A model generated the notes under the pieces. That model saw nothing but the letters and a program-made list of their open reading frames with translations, did not search any database and was not told the DNA's origin. DNA of 64,000 nt from Allocoleopsis franciscana PCC 7113 (GTDB lineage: Bacteria; Cyanobacteriota; Cyanobacteriia; Cyanobacteriales; Coleofasciculaceae): NCBI RefSeq assembly GCF_000317515.1, contig NC_019738.1, positions 6,226,001 through 6,290,000 on the forward strand, written 5' to 3'. The position numbers and the translations under genes were made by a program. Shown piece by piece: positions 17,873-26,693 of this stretch (position 1 is the first letter of the stretch; the number at the start of each line of letters is the position of its first letter).

Positions 17873-19285
17873 ATGGTGCAACAAATCAGCGAAGTACTTG
17901 TACTGGAGGATGGACAAACGCCGCCTTCAGGAACTACGACTCCACCCCGAAAGCCCAATTGGTATGACACATTTAGTTACATCGCGAATCCCGATCGCTT
18001 CTGCCGCCAAAATCTAGAACAGTTTGGCCCTATCTTCAACACGGGTGTTTTTGGTGGCACCACCATCTTTTTGGGTGATGCGAAGGCGATTCAAATGGCG
18101 TTTAATGGCGACTTGAAATATACAGAGATTGCCTTGCCCAGCACCACGATGGATATGTTCGGCGAGTACAGTCTGTTTCAGCGCCCTGATTTACATCGCC
18201 AACGTAAAAGTGCACTGCGTCCTGGACTGACGGGTCAAGCTTTGGATGGATACCTACCTTACATTAATGATGCGATCGCACAAGGCATTCAGAGCTGGAC
18301 TACCCCTAGTCGGATGGCATTGTACCCAGCCGTAGAGCCAATCTGCTTTGACGTACTCGTTCCCTTACTGCTGGGAGTTCGCTTGGATGACTCTGATCCA
18401 ACAACGTTCGAGGGATTGCCTGTATCCTCCAAAGCCGAACTGAAGGCGTTATATAAATCATTCTTTGACGGATTTTATGGCTTATCTAAGTGGAAGTCTT
18501 CCTTAACAGCTTACGGTCGAGGACTGAAGGCACGCGCCGCACTGATCGATTTTATGCGTGCAGTTGTCAAAAAGCGGCGGATAGAGGGTAAAGCGATCGA
18601 CCCCACGACGGACTTCCTCGCGATGATGCTGGTTAGCCAGCAAGAAAACCCGGATGGAGTCTTTAGTGATACCTTGATTGAGAACCAATGCCTTTTGGAG
18701 TTGTGGGCATCACATTACAATATCTCCGGACTGGTGTGTTCACTCATGTACCAACTCGGACGCCACCCACAAATAGTACAGAAGTTGCGGGAAGAGCAGG
18801 AACGGGTGGTAGATGGACAGAGCAATGTCAGCACATTCTCATCCGCTCATTTAAAGCAGATGGAATTTCTGGAGGTGGCAATCAAGGAGACACTGCGAAC
18901 CTTACCTCCCAGTTCCACCGCTAACCGCCGACTCACCAAGTCTGTAGTACTGGATGGCGTACTGTATGAAAAGGGCTGTGTCCTCATTGCAGAGCCTCGC
19001 CTTGCCCACATCAGGTCCGAACACTTTCAGGAACCAGAGGTATTTGCTCCGGAGCGTTTTCTGCCAGAACGGGGCGAAGGCAAGATGTATGAGTTCATCC
19101 CGTTTGGCGGCGGTGTCCATGCCTGCCTAGGGGCACAGATGGCGATGTTGGTGACTAAGGTGTTCGCCTCTCATCTGCTGCGTCGCTTTGACTGGACGCT
19201 AACCGGTGAGCCTCAGTTTGTGCAGTTTCCCCTCAAGAAGATGAAGGATAATTATCAAATTGACATCACACGGCGAGGGAATTAA
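17873..19285 (+). CDS. Cytochrome P450, CYP120-like, with atypical I-helix
   Basis: Heme-thiolate protein of 470 residues. The heme loop is FIPFGGGVHACLG with ligand Cys418. The ExxR pair is in KETLR (Glu339, Arg342), and the PERF element is FAPERFLPER. The C-terminal FDWTL and KMKDN patterns resemble CYP120 (the Synechocystis retinoic-acid hydroxylase family). The oxygen-activating I-helix motif, AGHETLTS in CYP120, reads ASHYNISG at 279-286: both the acid and the alcohol residues are replaced (Tyr and Asn). This suggests altered chemistry, such as peroxide use or isomerase/dehydratase activity, or a degenerating enzyme. The stop overlaps the convergent flotillin gene by 4 bp. Confidence 0.9.
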   Translation: MVQQISEVLVLEDGQTPPSGTTTPPRKPNWYDTFSYIANPDRFCRQNLEQFGPIFNTGVFGGTTIFLGDAKAIQMAFNGDLKYTEIALPSTTMDMFGEYSLFQRPDLHRQRKSALRPGLTGQALDGYLPYINDAIAQGIQSWTTPSRMALYPAVEPICFDVLVPLLLGVRLDDSDPTTFEGLPVSSKAELKALYKSFFDGFYGLSKWKSSLTAYGRGLKARAALIDFMRAVVKKRRIEGKAIDPTTDFLAMMLVSQQENPDGVFSDTLIENQCLLELWASHYNISGLVCSLMYQLGRHPQIVQKLREEQERVVDGQSNVSTFSSAHLKQMEFLEVAIKETLRTLPPSSTANRRLTKSVVLDGVLYEKGCVLIAEPRLAHIRSEHFQEPEVFAPERFLPERGEGKMYEFIPFGGGVHACLGAQMAMLVTKVFASHLLRRFDWTLTGEPQFVQFPLKKMKDNYQIDITRRGN

Positions 19286-20544
19286 CCTTGATGCTGACTG
19301 CCATTGCTAGTCGGTTCACCCCCTGCAAGATGACCGGCAACTTTAGCCACATCAACACCTGTGGCTTGACGTAGCTGTTCTAAGAAAGACGCCATCTTTG
19401 TCACATTGCTACCATTTTGAGCATCAATTACCGTTAAGTTTTGTACCTCCACCTCCGGCACTCCAGCCGCCATCGTTTTGAGCAGGGGTTCTAGCTTCTG
19501 CAAGAGGAAGATTTCGCGTGCAGATGCACCTGCTGTCTTCCAAGATTCCGCCAAGCGTTTTGTTCCGGCGGCTTGCGCCTTGCCGTCTTCCACGATGCGT
19601 GCGGCATCTCCTCTGGCTTTGGCGATCGCTCTTTTACATTCTGCCTCTGCGGGTGCCACGACATCCGCCTGTAACTGATTTTCTACCTGCTTGATGCGTT
19701 CAGTTTGCACCGCCACTTCAGCCTGAACCCGCGCCACCTCGGAACCCACGACAGACTCGACTTCAGCGACTACCGCCGTTCGCTTCGTCAGCGCATCTCT
19801 GACTCGACGTTCCGCCTCCGCCTTCGCCACTTGCAAATCCCGCTCAATGCGTCTAAGTGAGGTCACTCGTTCATTTTCCGAGGCTTGGATAATAGATTGT
19901 GCTCTAGCTTTGGCTTCCGCAATTCGTGCATCTCGCAACAACTCTGCCTGCTGTTTGCGTCCAATCGAATCTAGATAGCGAACTTCATCAGAGATATTTT
20001 TGATTTGCAAGTTGTCCAACACTAACCCCAGCTTTTCTAAGTCATCTTCCGCTTCTTCCAATAAGATTTTGGCAAAAGCTATTTTGTCTTCGTTCACCTG
20101 TTCAGGTGTTAGACTGGCTAAGACGCCTCGCAGATTACCTTCTAAGGTTTCTTTTGCTAATTGTTCAATGTCTTTACGGCTTTTGCCCAACAGACGCTCG
20201 ATCGCATTATGAATAGTGGGTTCTTCGCCCGCAATTTTGATGTTCGCTACCCCTTCTACGGTTAAGGGAATCCCCCCTTTCGAGTAGGCATTAGATACCC
20301 GTAGTTCGATAATCATGTTAGTCAAATCCATGCGGAAGGCACGCTCTAACAAGGGGACTTGAATACTGCTACCCCCTTTGACTAAGCGGTATCCGACTTC
20401 CTTTCCATCGGCGATTTGGGTACGATTTCCGGCAAAAATTAGTACTTCGCTGGGCTGGCAAATGTAGTAAAAGTTGCGAATGACGAGGAAACTTGCCCCA
20501 GCACCAGTACCGAAAATTCCTAGGAGTAAAATGATGAGTTCCAT
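19282..20544 (-). CDS. Flotillin-like SPFH protein
   Basis: Membrane scaffold protein of 420 residues. One N-terminal hydrophobic segment (about 2-25) anchors it. An SPFH/PHB domain follows (about 30-210: PSEVLIFAGNRTQIADGKEVGYRLVKGG, then VEGVANIKIAGEE, and EQVNEDKIAF). A long coiled coil rich in Ala/Glu/Lys (about 195-330) is typical of flotillins. Third gene of an NfeD-flotillin-flotillin operon. Bacterial flotillins organise functional membrane microdomains and work with NfeD proteins. It differs from the upstream paralogue throughout, so the pair is an old duplication. Confidence 0.9.
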   Translation of the reverse strand: MELIILLLGIFGTGAGASFLVIRNFYYICQPSEVLIFAGNRTQIADGKEVGYRLVKGGSSIQVPLLERAFRMDLTNMIIELRVSNAYSKGGIPLTVEGVANIKIAGEEPTIHNAIERLLGKSRKDIEQLAKETLEGNLRGVLASLTPEQVNEDKIAFAKILLEEAEDDLEKLGLVLDNLQIKNISDEVRYLDSIGRKQQAELLRDARIAEAKARAQSIIQASENERVTSLRRIERDLQVAKAEAERRVRDALTKRTAVVAEVESVVGSEVARVQAEVAVQTERIKQVENQLQADVVAPAEAECKRAIAKARGDAARIVEDGKAQAAGTKRLAESWKTAGASAREIFLLQKLEPLLKTMAAGVPEVEVQNLTVIDAQNGSNVTKMASFLEQLRQATGVDVAKVAGHLAGGEPTSNGSQHQG

Positions 20545-20550
20545 GATTTT

Positions 20551-20592
20551 TTAACGCAGAGGGACGCAGAGGTTTACGCAGAGGGACGCAAA
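20551..20592. repeat. Two tandem 21-bp repeats between flotillin genes
   Basis: TTAACGCAGAGGGACGCAGAG followed by a near copy (TTTACGCAGAGGGACGCAAAG) separates the two flotillin genes. ACGCAGAGG-type tandem repeats are common in cyanobacterial spacers. Confidence 0.7.
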
Positions 20593-20640
20593 GTTTTTTG
20601 TAGGATAGATGGAGGGGAAGGAATGTCTAACCTTCTCTTT

Positions 20641-22029
20641 TCATTTCCCATAAAATTGATTTTTTTGATTACTTTGACGGTTGAGGGTGCCTAGGACATC
20701 AATGCCTAAGGTTTTCTCAACATTTTCTAGGAAATTACAAACAATCTCTGGATAGACTTTGACTAAACTGGCTAAAGATTTACCATCGCCGTTGTCAATG
20801 ACATTCACTTTGTCAAGTTGAATTCGTTTGGGAATTTGTACGGCTTCCTTGAGTACCATTTCGATTTGCTGAATCAAGAACAACTCGGAAGCCTCGGTAC
20901 CGGTTTCTTGCCAAACTTGGGAGAGGATATCGTTGACTAAGGCGGCGGCTTTGGCATTTTCTTCTAAGAAGGCAGCATCTCCTCTGGCGCGGAGTTCTTT
21001 TGCCTGTCGTTGCGCTTCTGCTGGCAGGACTTCATCTACCTCTAGACGTAGGCGTTCTAACTCGGCTCTAAATGCTTGGAGTACTTGTTCGGCTTTGGCT
21101 TTTTTTTCTTTAGCTGCTGCTGTGGTGATTTCTTCTTCTGAGCGAGATTTTTGTTCAAGTTTTGCCTTAATTTTACGGAGTTCGTTCTCTTTTTCTAAGA
21201 TGATAATCCGGTTTTGAGTTTTGGCAACTTCGGCATGTTCTTCGCATTCGGCTTCTATCTGTTCAGCTTCGGCAATTGCATTGGATTCAGCAATTTCCGC
21301 ATCTCGGATAATTAGGGCAATTTGCCTGCGACCTAAAGATTTAAGATAGTCTACGTCATCGGAAACACTTTGAATTTTTAAGATATCCAATTGTAGTCCT
21401 AATTTAGTTAAATCCCGACTCACATCGGAGGCAATTCGTTCGGCGAAACTAAGCCGATCTTCGTTGAGTTCTTCAGGGGTTAGGGTAGCAACGACTCCAC
21501 GAAGATAACCTTCCAAAGTTTCTCGTGAAACGCGGGTAAGTTCGGAGCGATCACGATCCAGAAATCGCTCGATCGCATTGCCGACCACTGCCGGATCGGT
21601 GGAGATTTTCACATTAGCGATCGCCTGGATATTCAGAGGCGTTCCCCCCTTGGCATAGGCATTCTTCACCTCTACCCGTACTGGCATTGTCGTCACGTCC
21701 ATGCGCTTAATGGTTTCGACAATAGGGATGCGAATGGCTCGTCCTCCTGTTAGCACGCGGTAGCCAAGTTCTTGCCCATCTTTGGTACGTCGTTTGCGTC
21801 CTGAAAGGATTAAGACTTCGTTAGGTTTACAGATGCACAAAAAGGACTTGAGAAACCAAACAAATACAATAACGCCGAAGATAGAAAGAGCGATGGGAAG
21901 GCTGGTAAAAAATAGCCCTTCAAAGCCATTTCTTTGATTACGGGTTGGGCTATTGGGTGGAAGTTGTGCTAACTGTACGACTGCAACATCTTGCTCGAAA
22001 AATGATTTAAATTGAGGTTGAATGTTCAT
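20641..22029 (-). CDS. Flotillin-like SPFH protein, second paralogue
   Basis: 462 residues from the ATG at 22029 (an in-frame TTG 3 codons earlier is less likely). A longer N-terminal region precedes the hydrophobic segment IALSIFGVIVFVWFLKSFLCI. The SPFH domain follows (CKPNEVLILSGRKRRTKDGQELGYRVLTGG, then NIQAIANVKIS and EELNEDRLSFAERIASDV), and then a coiled coil with many Lys/Glu (about 240-380). Second gene of the operon; probably forms hetero-oligomers with the downstream paralogue. Confidence 0.9.
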   Translation of the reverse strand: MNIQPQFKSFFEQDVAVVQLAQLPPNSPTRNQRNGFEGLFFTSLPIALSIFGVIVFVWFLKSFLCICKPNEVLILSGRKRRTKDGQELGYRVLTGGRAIRIPIVETIKRMDVTTMPVRVEVKNAYAKGGTPLNIQAIANVKISTDPAVVGNAIERFLDRDRSELTRVSRETLEGYLRGVVATLTPEELNEDRLSFAERIASDVSRDLTKLGLQLDILKIQSVSDDVDYLKSLGRRQIALIIRDAEIAESNAIAEAEQIEAECEEHAEVAKTQNRIIILEKENELRKIKAKLEQKSRSEEEITTAAAKEKKAKAEQVLQAFRAELERLRLEVDEVLPAEAQRQAKELRARGDAAFLEENAKAAALVNDILSQVWQETGTEASELFLIQQIEMVLKEAVQIPKRIQLDKVNVIDNGDGKSLASLVKVYPEIVCNFLENVEKTLGIDVLGTLNRQSNQKNQFYGK

Positions 22030-22142
22030 AATTACCAAAGTCTAAAGACAGACGTCAAATGTCCAACGTTAAAACAGAAAACTTCGCTCTACAGTGGGAT
22101 TGAGCTATTTTTATAGACCCGTTCAAGGTGAAATAGGTTAGT

Positions 22143-22493
22143 TCATGACTGAGCAAGAGAATCTTCGGACACCACCCACACCTTATTTCGCTTCATTGCT
22201 ACCACAAATATGCGATCGCCTGGGCTAAATTCTCTCGGTTCGTCCGTGAAGGCAATAAAATCAACCAAAGATCCTTTCACATTCACACGCACTTTCCCTT
22301 GAGTGTTAGAGTCAAAAGGGATTTCGACGGTACCAGAACGACCCACTACATGATTGGCACGGACTAGACTATCCACCGCTTGGTATCGCTGTTGGATACA
22401 AATGAGCCACACGATCAGTGCACCCAACACAACACCAACAACAATTGAAATGCCAGTAACGATTAGGATGAGCTTATTCACAACCACCCCCAT
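22143..22493 (-). CDS. NfeD-like membrane protein (OB-fold), flotillin partner
   Basis: Short protein of 116 residues: one hydrophobic segment (about 6-33, ILIVTGISIVVGVVLGALIVWLI), then an OB-fold-like beta domain (VGRSGTVEIPFDSNTQGKVRVNVKGSLVDFIAF ... GDRIFVVAMKRNKVWVV), which is the NfeD C-terminal domain pattern. It is the first gene of the operon leading to two flotillin genes, an arrangement well known for NfeD and SPFH proteins. The ATG at 22493 is preferred over the TTG one codon before. No protease domain, so it is the short NfeD class. Confidence 0.82.
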   Translation of the reverse strand: MGVVVNKLILIVTGISIVVGVVLGALIVWLICIQQRYQAVDSLVRANHVVGRSGTVEIPFDSNTQGKVRVNVKGSLVDFIAFTDEPREFSPGDRIFVVAMKRNKVWVVSEDSLAQS

Positions 22494-22796
22494 CAAGGGT
22501 TTGATACAAACTTAGATTGGCATTCCTGCCGAACTCCTAGAGGTTCTGTGCGAGTTATAAGGGTTTACTACACCAGCGTTTGTCTCCATTCCTAACCGTC
22601 CTTTAATTTCTGGCAAAGGTTAATTTTGGTGAGGGCAGGCAGGAACGCTTGCCCCACTTTGTTGTACTTATCTCCGTGGGATTGTGACTTATGCAAAAAA
22701 ATCTAATGAAACTCTCGGCGCCTACGGGGGTTCGTGAAACAGCAACTTGGCATACACGCCCTCGCTTCCGGGCATAGATTGCAGCCAATAACCTTC
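22494..22796. other. Intergenic region upstream of the flotillin operon
   Basis: About 300 bases; must carry the promoter of the NfeD-flotillin operon. No gene or clear motif seen. Confidence 0.5.
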
Positions 22797-23297
22797 TTAA
22801 TCGCTGATTTTTGCGGGCAAATCATCCCCCTGCTCGATAACGCTCAATTCTGGTTCAATTTTTCGCGTCTTGCCATCAAGTAAGGCGCTAACCGTCATAT
22901 CCCCCATTACATTAATGGCAGTGCGACAGCGATCGAGGAACCAGTCTACAGTAATCAGTAAAGCGATGTACCGAGTCGGCAAGCCAACTGCCGTAAATAC
23001 CAGCGTCATCGTTACCAATCCCGCCTCTGGAATCCCGGCTGCGCCTACCGAGGCAAAGATAGAGGTAATTACGACAATTAACTGCTGGGGAAGACTCAAA
23101 TCTAGATTCAGGACTTGAGCAATAAACAAAGCCGACATCGCCTCATCCTCATAAAGAGCCGTGCCATCATTACTATCACTGCTACCACCACCAAAGCGGT
23201 TACTAGTGCTGTCATCACTACTGCTGTCACAGCTATCTAGTAAGTCACTCCAGTCACGGCGATCGCTGCTGTTACCAACAAGCAAAAACCCAAGCAA
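22797..23297 (-). pseudogene. C-terminal remnant of a dicarboxylate/amino-acid:cation symporter (SDF family)
   Basis: From DGTALYE onward the sequence matches the end of the sodium/proton-glutamate symporter family: [40 protein letters not shown], and [26 protein letters not shown], i.e. the HP2 loop and last helix. These symporters are about 420 residues long; here only about 125 residues are family-like. The preceding Ser/Asp-rich 45 residues ([18 protein letters not shown]) do not belong to the family, and an alternative frame there is hydrophobic, suggesting a frameshift. The first two thirds of the gene are missing. Next to another decayed gene. Confidence 0.8.
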
Positions 23298-24043
23298 AAA
23301 GTGACCCAGAGACTTTAATTTACCTGAATAATGCCCGAATTAATGCTCAGAAATCTCCGTTTTTTACGATTGCGGTAGCTGTCCCTCTGGATACGAGTTC
23401 AGAGGGTTTTAATTCGGGTTTATAAATTTTACGGGGCGTTGCCCAAGCCCAAAATGAATTTAACCAAAAACAAAAAGGAGTGAGGATTAAAATATTAATT
23501 GCGGATGATGGCAATAAATCTGCTCATGCTAAACAAATTGCCAAGGATTTAGTGAAAAAGAAAGAGATACTTGCCGTTGTTGGTCATTTCACCAGTGATT
23601 CAACCCTAGCTCCATCAAAAATCTATCAACAAAATCAGTTGCTTTCTATTTCTCCCACTAGTGCAGCGCGGCAGAAATAACCCACCAGTCCAAAAAGGTT
23701 AAAAAGCTTAGTTTACAAGCGTCCTTACCTTCTGCCTTCTGCCTTCTTTCTTCTGCCTTCTCCCACTAGTACGTCTGAAGATTTATCAGTCCGAGGAAAG
23801 TCTCATTCCCCCAATTTCTTTTTTCGCACTGTGCCGAGCGATCGCGTTACCGCTCAGGCATTGGCTAACTACTTGAGCCAACAAATAAATTTACAGACGG
23901 CTGTAGTATTTTATAATTCTGGTAGTCAATACAGTAAGTCTCTACAACATCAATTTCGCGAAAGCTTGGGTAAGCAGGGAGGTAATGTTGTAGACGAGTT
24001 AGACTTATCGACCCCTATGCTGAATTTTGGTTCAAGTCCAACT
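23290..24043 (+). pseudogene. Decayed branched-chain amino acid-type ABC receptor gene
   Basis: In one frame the DNA reads [22 protein letters not shown], then a TAA at 23423-23425, then ILRGVAQAQNEFNQKQKGVRIKI, ADDGNKSAHAKQIAKDLV, AVVGHFTSDSTLAPSKIY and SISPTS. After a 108-bp insertion it resumes in frame: TSEDLSVRGKSHSPNFFFRTVPSDRVTAQALANYL ... AVVFYNSGSQYSKSL, ending in a stop after about 250 residues. This is the ligand-binding receptor family (LivK-like), often fused to kinase or TPR parts in cyanobacteria. Nonsense codon, insertion and missing C-terminal half show it is dead. Confidence 0.85.
23651..23770. mobile_element. Small insertion flanked by 12-bp direct repeats
   Basis: TCTCCCACTAGT occurs at 23651-23662 and again at 23759-23770. 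Removing one copy plus the 96 bp between them restores the reading frame of the receptor pseudogene exactly. The insert begins GCAGCGCGGCAGAAATAAC, like the left end of the 128-bp repeats, and ends with CTTCTGC-type heptamer repeats (about 23729-23758). Confidence 0.75.
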
Positions 24044-24113
24044 TGATCCGCAGGGGAAACCTGTCTTTATCTCTTTACAACCAACCCGTTAAGGGGAGCG
24101 GGGGAGCATTTAG

Positions 24114-24134
24114 ATATAAACTCTCCTCACCCTT
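24114..24134 (+). repeat. Dispersed 21-bp repeat (copy 1)
   Basis: ATATAAACTCTCCTCACCCTT here and at 28188-28208, each time preceded by GGGGAGC-rich sequence. It lies after gene ends, so it is probably part of a small dispersed element. Confidence 0.6.
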
Positions 24135-24176
24135 CTTTCAATCGTGAAAGCGAGAACAATTGGGTGTTCCCATCTG

Positions 24177-24812
24177 TCACAGCATCTCCTCAATCCGTTG
24201 GAAATCTTTTTCGATTTCCGCCCAAAGAGAACGGTTATGGGGGTCTGTTTTGAGGGCTTTTTTCAGATAAATTCTCGCCTTATCCAATTGCCCTTCCTGG
24301 ATCAGATGGCGTCCCCAACTAATGTAAGCGATCGCCTGCCACTGGCGCACTTCTGGATCGAAAGGAATGCGCTGCGCTAAACCTTCAACCAGTGCGATCG
24401 CCCGCGCAAAACGTCGGCATTTCAGCAGTTGTTGAAGCTGTTCATAAGCATTCCACTTTAGCTGTTTGTCCATGTCCGACAGGGGTGGAGTGTAATGTAC
24501 TACCGGTGGCTTACGAGTCGCCTTCGCGGCTGCTGGCGATCGTGGCATTCCCCCAGCCTCCTGAGGGGCACTTTTCGCCGCCACCGTTTGGGAGGCGCTA
24601 GATACCGCCGCACTCCCCACCGGTTCGTTAATCACACTCAACAGAAGCTTATAGGCTTCCGTCAACTGAATAAATTTTTCTTGGGTGAGCCGATCTCCTG
24701 CATTGACATCAGGATGATACCGACGTGCTAGACGCCGATAAGACGCCTTAACTTCAGCCAGGGAAGCTCCATACGTTAAACCCAACAAGCGGTAGCAATT
24801 CGCCAGATCCAT
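24177..24812 (-). CDS. DnaJ-domain protein with TPR-like C terminus
   Basis: J-domain at residues 1-65: CYRLLGLTYGASLAEVKASYRRLARRYHPDVNAGD, with the HPD tripeptide needed to stimulate DnaK ATPase. A linker rich in Ala/Pro (about 70-110) follows. The C-terminal 95 residues contain helical repeats resembling TPR (AIAYISWGRHLIQEGQLDKARIYLKKALKTDP). No zinc-finger or substrate-binding DnaJ domains, so a type III co-chaperone. A DnaK lies 23 kb away in the window, but pairing is unproven. Confidence 0.9.
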   Translation of the reverse strand: MDLANCYRLLGLTYGASLAEVKASYRRLARRYHPDVNAGDRLTQEKFIQLTEAYKLLLSVINEPVGSAAVSSASQTVAAKSAPQEAGGMPRSPAAAKATRKPPVVHYTPPLSDMDKQLKWNAYEQLQQLLKCRRFARAIALVEGLAQRIPFDPEVRQWQAIAYISWGRHLIQEGQLDKARIYLKKALKTDPHNRSLWAEIEKDFQRIEEML

Positions 24813-25236
24813 CGATAAGGAAAAGCTGTGATGAACTTGACGCCTTAAAAAGGGAACTTTAGCATGTTTGAGCCTTCCACCGCTATAAACAGTGGAATTT
24901 TGGCAACTGGGGTAGCCCCATGGCTTGACCCAGAGCTAAGCTACACCTTTCTACGGCAAAGACAACAGTATAAAATGTCCGTTCTATCCTTATACGCACA
25001 AGACTCGACCCAAACCGCCATTTTTGTCGGGAATACGCTAATTTTTCTGCTCAAGGTTCTGGCGTTTAGGGACAGCCAATGCAGTAGATTTCCCCGATGA
25101 ATATCGTCATTTAGCAGGCAAGACGCCCCAAGAGGCGTCTCTACCCTAAATTAAGCCCACGAGGGAGCAAATCGGATTGTTCGCTAGCTTTCCGTTAAGA
25201 GTCACTCAGGAAACGACCTGATCGCTCCGTCTCATC
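24813..25236. other. Intergenic region with one hairpin
   Basis: About 420 bases upstream of the DnaJ-domain gene and downstream of clpP. Contains a hairpin AGACGCC (25121-25127) / GGCGTCT (25134-25140). A 78-codon frame at 24864-25100 has no recognisable features. Confidence 0.5.
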
Positions 25237-25364
25237 CTAGAGCAGGGTGGCAGAAATAACTGACCCGCTAAAATCTCCCCTGCTCCCCTGTCGTCGTATG
25301 AACTCCGGCCCCGCTCCCCTGCTTGCACAGAGGTGGTCAGAAACTTTTGCCGGGATGCACTAGT
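25237..25364 (+). repeat. 128-bp CTAG-bounded repeat, copy B, touching clpP
   Basis: Same unit as 3995-4122 (GGCAGAAATAAC, TCGTATGAACTCCGG, GTGGTCAGAAACTTTTGCCG). The right end TTTTGCCGGGATGCACTAG is an imperfect inverted copy of the left end. Its last CTAGT supplies the clpP stop codon (TAG on the minus strand at 25360-25362). Confidence 0.7.
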
Positions 25365-25956
25365 TTGGCCTCTCTTCAATCACGCGGTCAATCAGCCCAT
25401 ATTCCTTCGCCTCTTGAGCCGACAAGAAAAAGTCACGATCCATGTCTTTCTCAATCTTCTCAAGGGTTTGACCCGTATTGTTCGCGTAGATTTGGTTGAG
25501 TTGATGCCGGATGCGGATAATTTCTCTGGCTTCAATCTCAATATCAGTGGCTTGTCCGCGCGTACCCCCAGACGGTTGGTGAATCATAATCCGGGAGTGG
25601 GGTAATGCTAAGCGTTTGCCCTTCTTCCCCGCCGCGAGTAAGAAAGAACCCATCGACGCCGCCAGTCCGACACAAATGGTCACCACATCGGACTTAATGT
25701 GCTGCATGGTGTCATAAATAGCCATGCCGGCTGTCACCATGCCACCAGGGGAGTTGATATAGAGATAAATATCTTTGCTGTTGTCTTCCGAATCCAGATA
25801 AAGCATCACAGCAATGATCTGATTGGCAATTTCATCATCAACCTCTTGCCCTAGAAAAATGATCCGTTCCCGGTAGAGACGGTTGTAAATATCAACCCAC
25901 TCTGTGTACTGAGATCCAGGCAGCTGATAGGGGACTTTGGGGATGCCAATGGGCAT
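25360..25956 (-). CDS. clpP: ATP-dependent Clp protease proteolytic subunit
   Basis: Serine peptidase subunit of 198 residues. The catalytic Ser101 is in GLAASMGSF, His126 in [10 protein letters not shown], and the Asp follows in the [11 protein letters not shown] segment. It lies 80 bp downstream of clpR on the same strand; the clpR-clpP3 pair forms the mixed ClpP3/R core of cyanobacteria, so this is probably the ClpP3 paralogue. No propeptide of note. The stop codon coincides with the edge of repeat copy B, so the original C terminus may have been replaced or trimmed by a few residues (it ends RVIEERPN). Confidence 0.96.
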   Translation of the reverse strand: MPIGIPKVPYQLPGSQYTEWVDIYNRLYRERIIFLGQEVDDEIANQIIAVMLYLDSEDNSKDIYLYINSPGGMVTAGMAIYDTMQHIKSDVVTICVGLAASMGSFLLAAGKKGKRLALPHSRIMIHQPSGGTRGQATDIEIEAREIIRIRHQLNQIYANNTGQTLEKIEKDMDRDFFLSAQEAKEYGLIDRVIEERPN

Positions 25957-26036
25957 AATTCGCTCCGAATTAGAGAAAAGATTAATTAAAAAGTTAAACG
26001 CCCTTGAAAACAGCGGCTAGAAAGGAGAAAAAGGTC

Positions 26037-26693
26037 TTAAGAAACACCCGCCGCCAGGGCAGGGGGAACCTCCGTGGTTTCCAGCACGCGGTCGATCAGA
26101 CCATACTCTTTCGCCTGTTGGGGCGTCATGTAAAACAGTCGATCCATATCTTTGGCAATCTTTTCCGATGGCTGACCGGTGTTGCGAGATAGGATATCGA
26201 TCATCGTGGCCTTATTCGCCAACACTTCCTTCGCCCGAATTTGAATATCCGTGGCTTGACCGCGAGTATAACTCTTGGGCTGGTGTAGAACGATGGAGGC
26301 ATTCGGTAAACTGGCTCGACAGCCTTTTGTTCCGGCTGACAACAACATCGCCGCCATTCCCATCGCTGAACCCAGGCAAATGGTATGGATGGGGGGCTTG
26401 ATGTAACTCATCGTGTCACAAATGGCAAAGGCTTCTGTTTCAAAGCCAATGGGTTCGCCATCGTAACGAGAGGTGCCGGTGGAATTGACGTAGATTTTGA
26501 TCGGCTTGTCAGGGTCTTGGTACTGCAAAAACAGGAGTTCAGCTATGATTAATTGGGTTACTGCTGGCACCAAGGGCATACCCAGATAAACAATCCGCTC
26601 GTTCAGCAACAATGAAGGTAAGTCTGGCGGCGGTGTCCGGTAACTGGTATTACCGTAGTAGGGTGACTGAACAGCCTGAATGGGTAAGTTCAT
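26037..26693 (-). CDS. clpR: ClpR, inactive ClpP paralogue
   Basis: ClpP-fold subunit of the cyanobacterial/plastid Clp core. The nucleophile Ser is lost: the segment corresponding to AASMG reads AMGMAA (GSAMGMAAMLLSAG), so it is not catalytic. The ClpR-specific insert GTSRYDGEPIGFETEAFAI is present. The start at 26693 (MNLPIQAVQSPYYG) gives 218 residues, the usual size; upstream in-frame ATGs at 26732 and 26795 are not preferred. First gene of a clpR-clpP operon. Confidence 0.93.
   Translation of the reverse strand: MNLPIQAVQSPYYGNTSYRTPPPDLPSLLLNERIVYLGMPLVPAVTQLIIAELLFLQYQDPDKPIKIYVNSTGTSRYDGEPIGFETEAFAICDTMSYIKPPIHTICLGSAMGMAAMLLSAGTKGCRASLPNASIVLHQPKSYTRGQATDIQIRAKEVLANKATMIDILSRNTGQPSEKIAKDMDRLFYMTPQQAKEYGLIDRVLETTEVPPALAAGVS

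Noticed and set aside
23720-23765. Repeated CTTCTGC heptamers as a possible CRISPR-like array
   Set aside because: No spacers; plain short tandem repeats within an insertion.
24864-25100. 78-codon open frame between DnaJ gene and clpP
   Set aside because: No motif, no ribosome site, ends among repeats; looks like chance.
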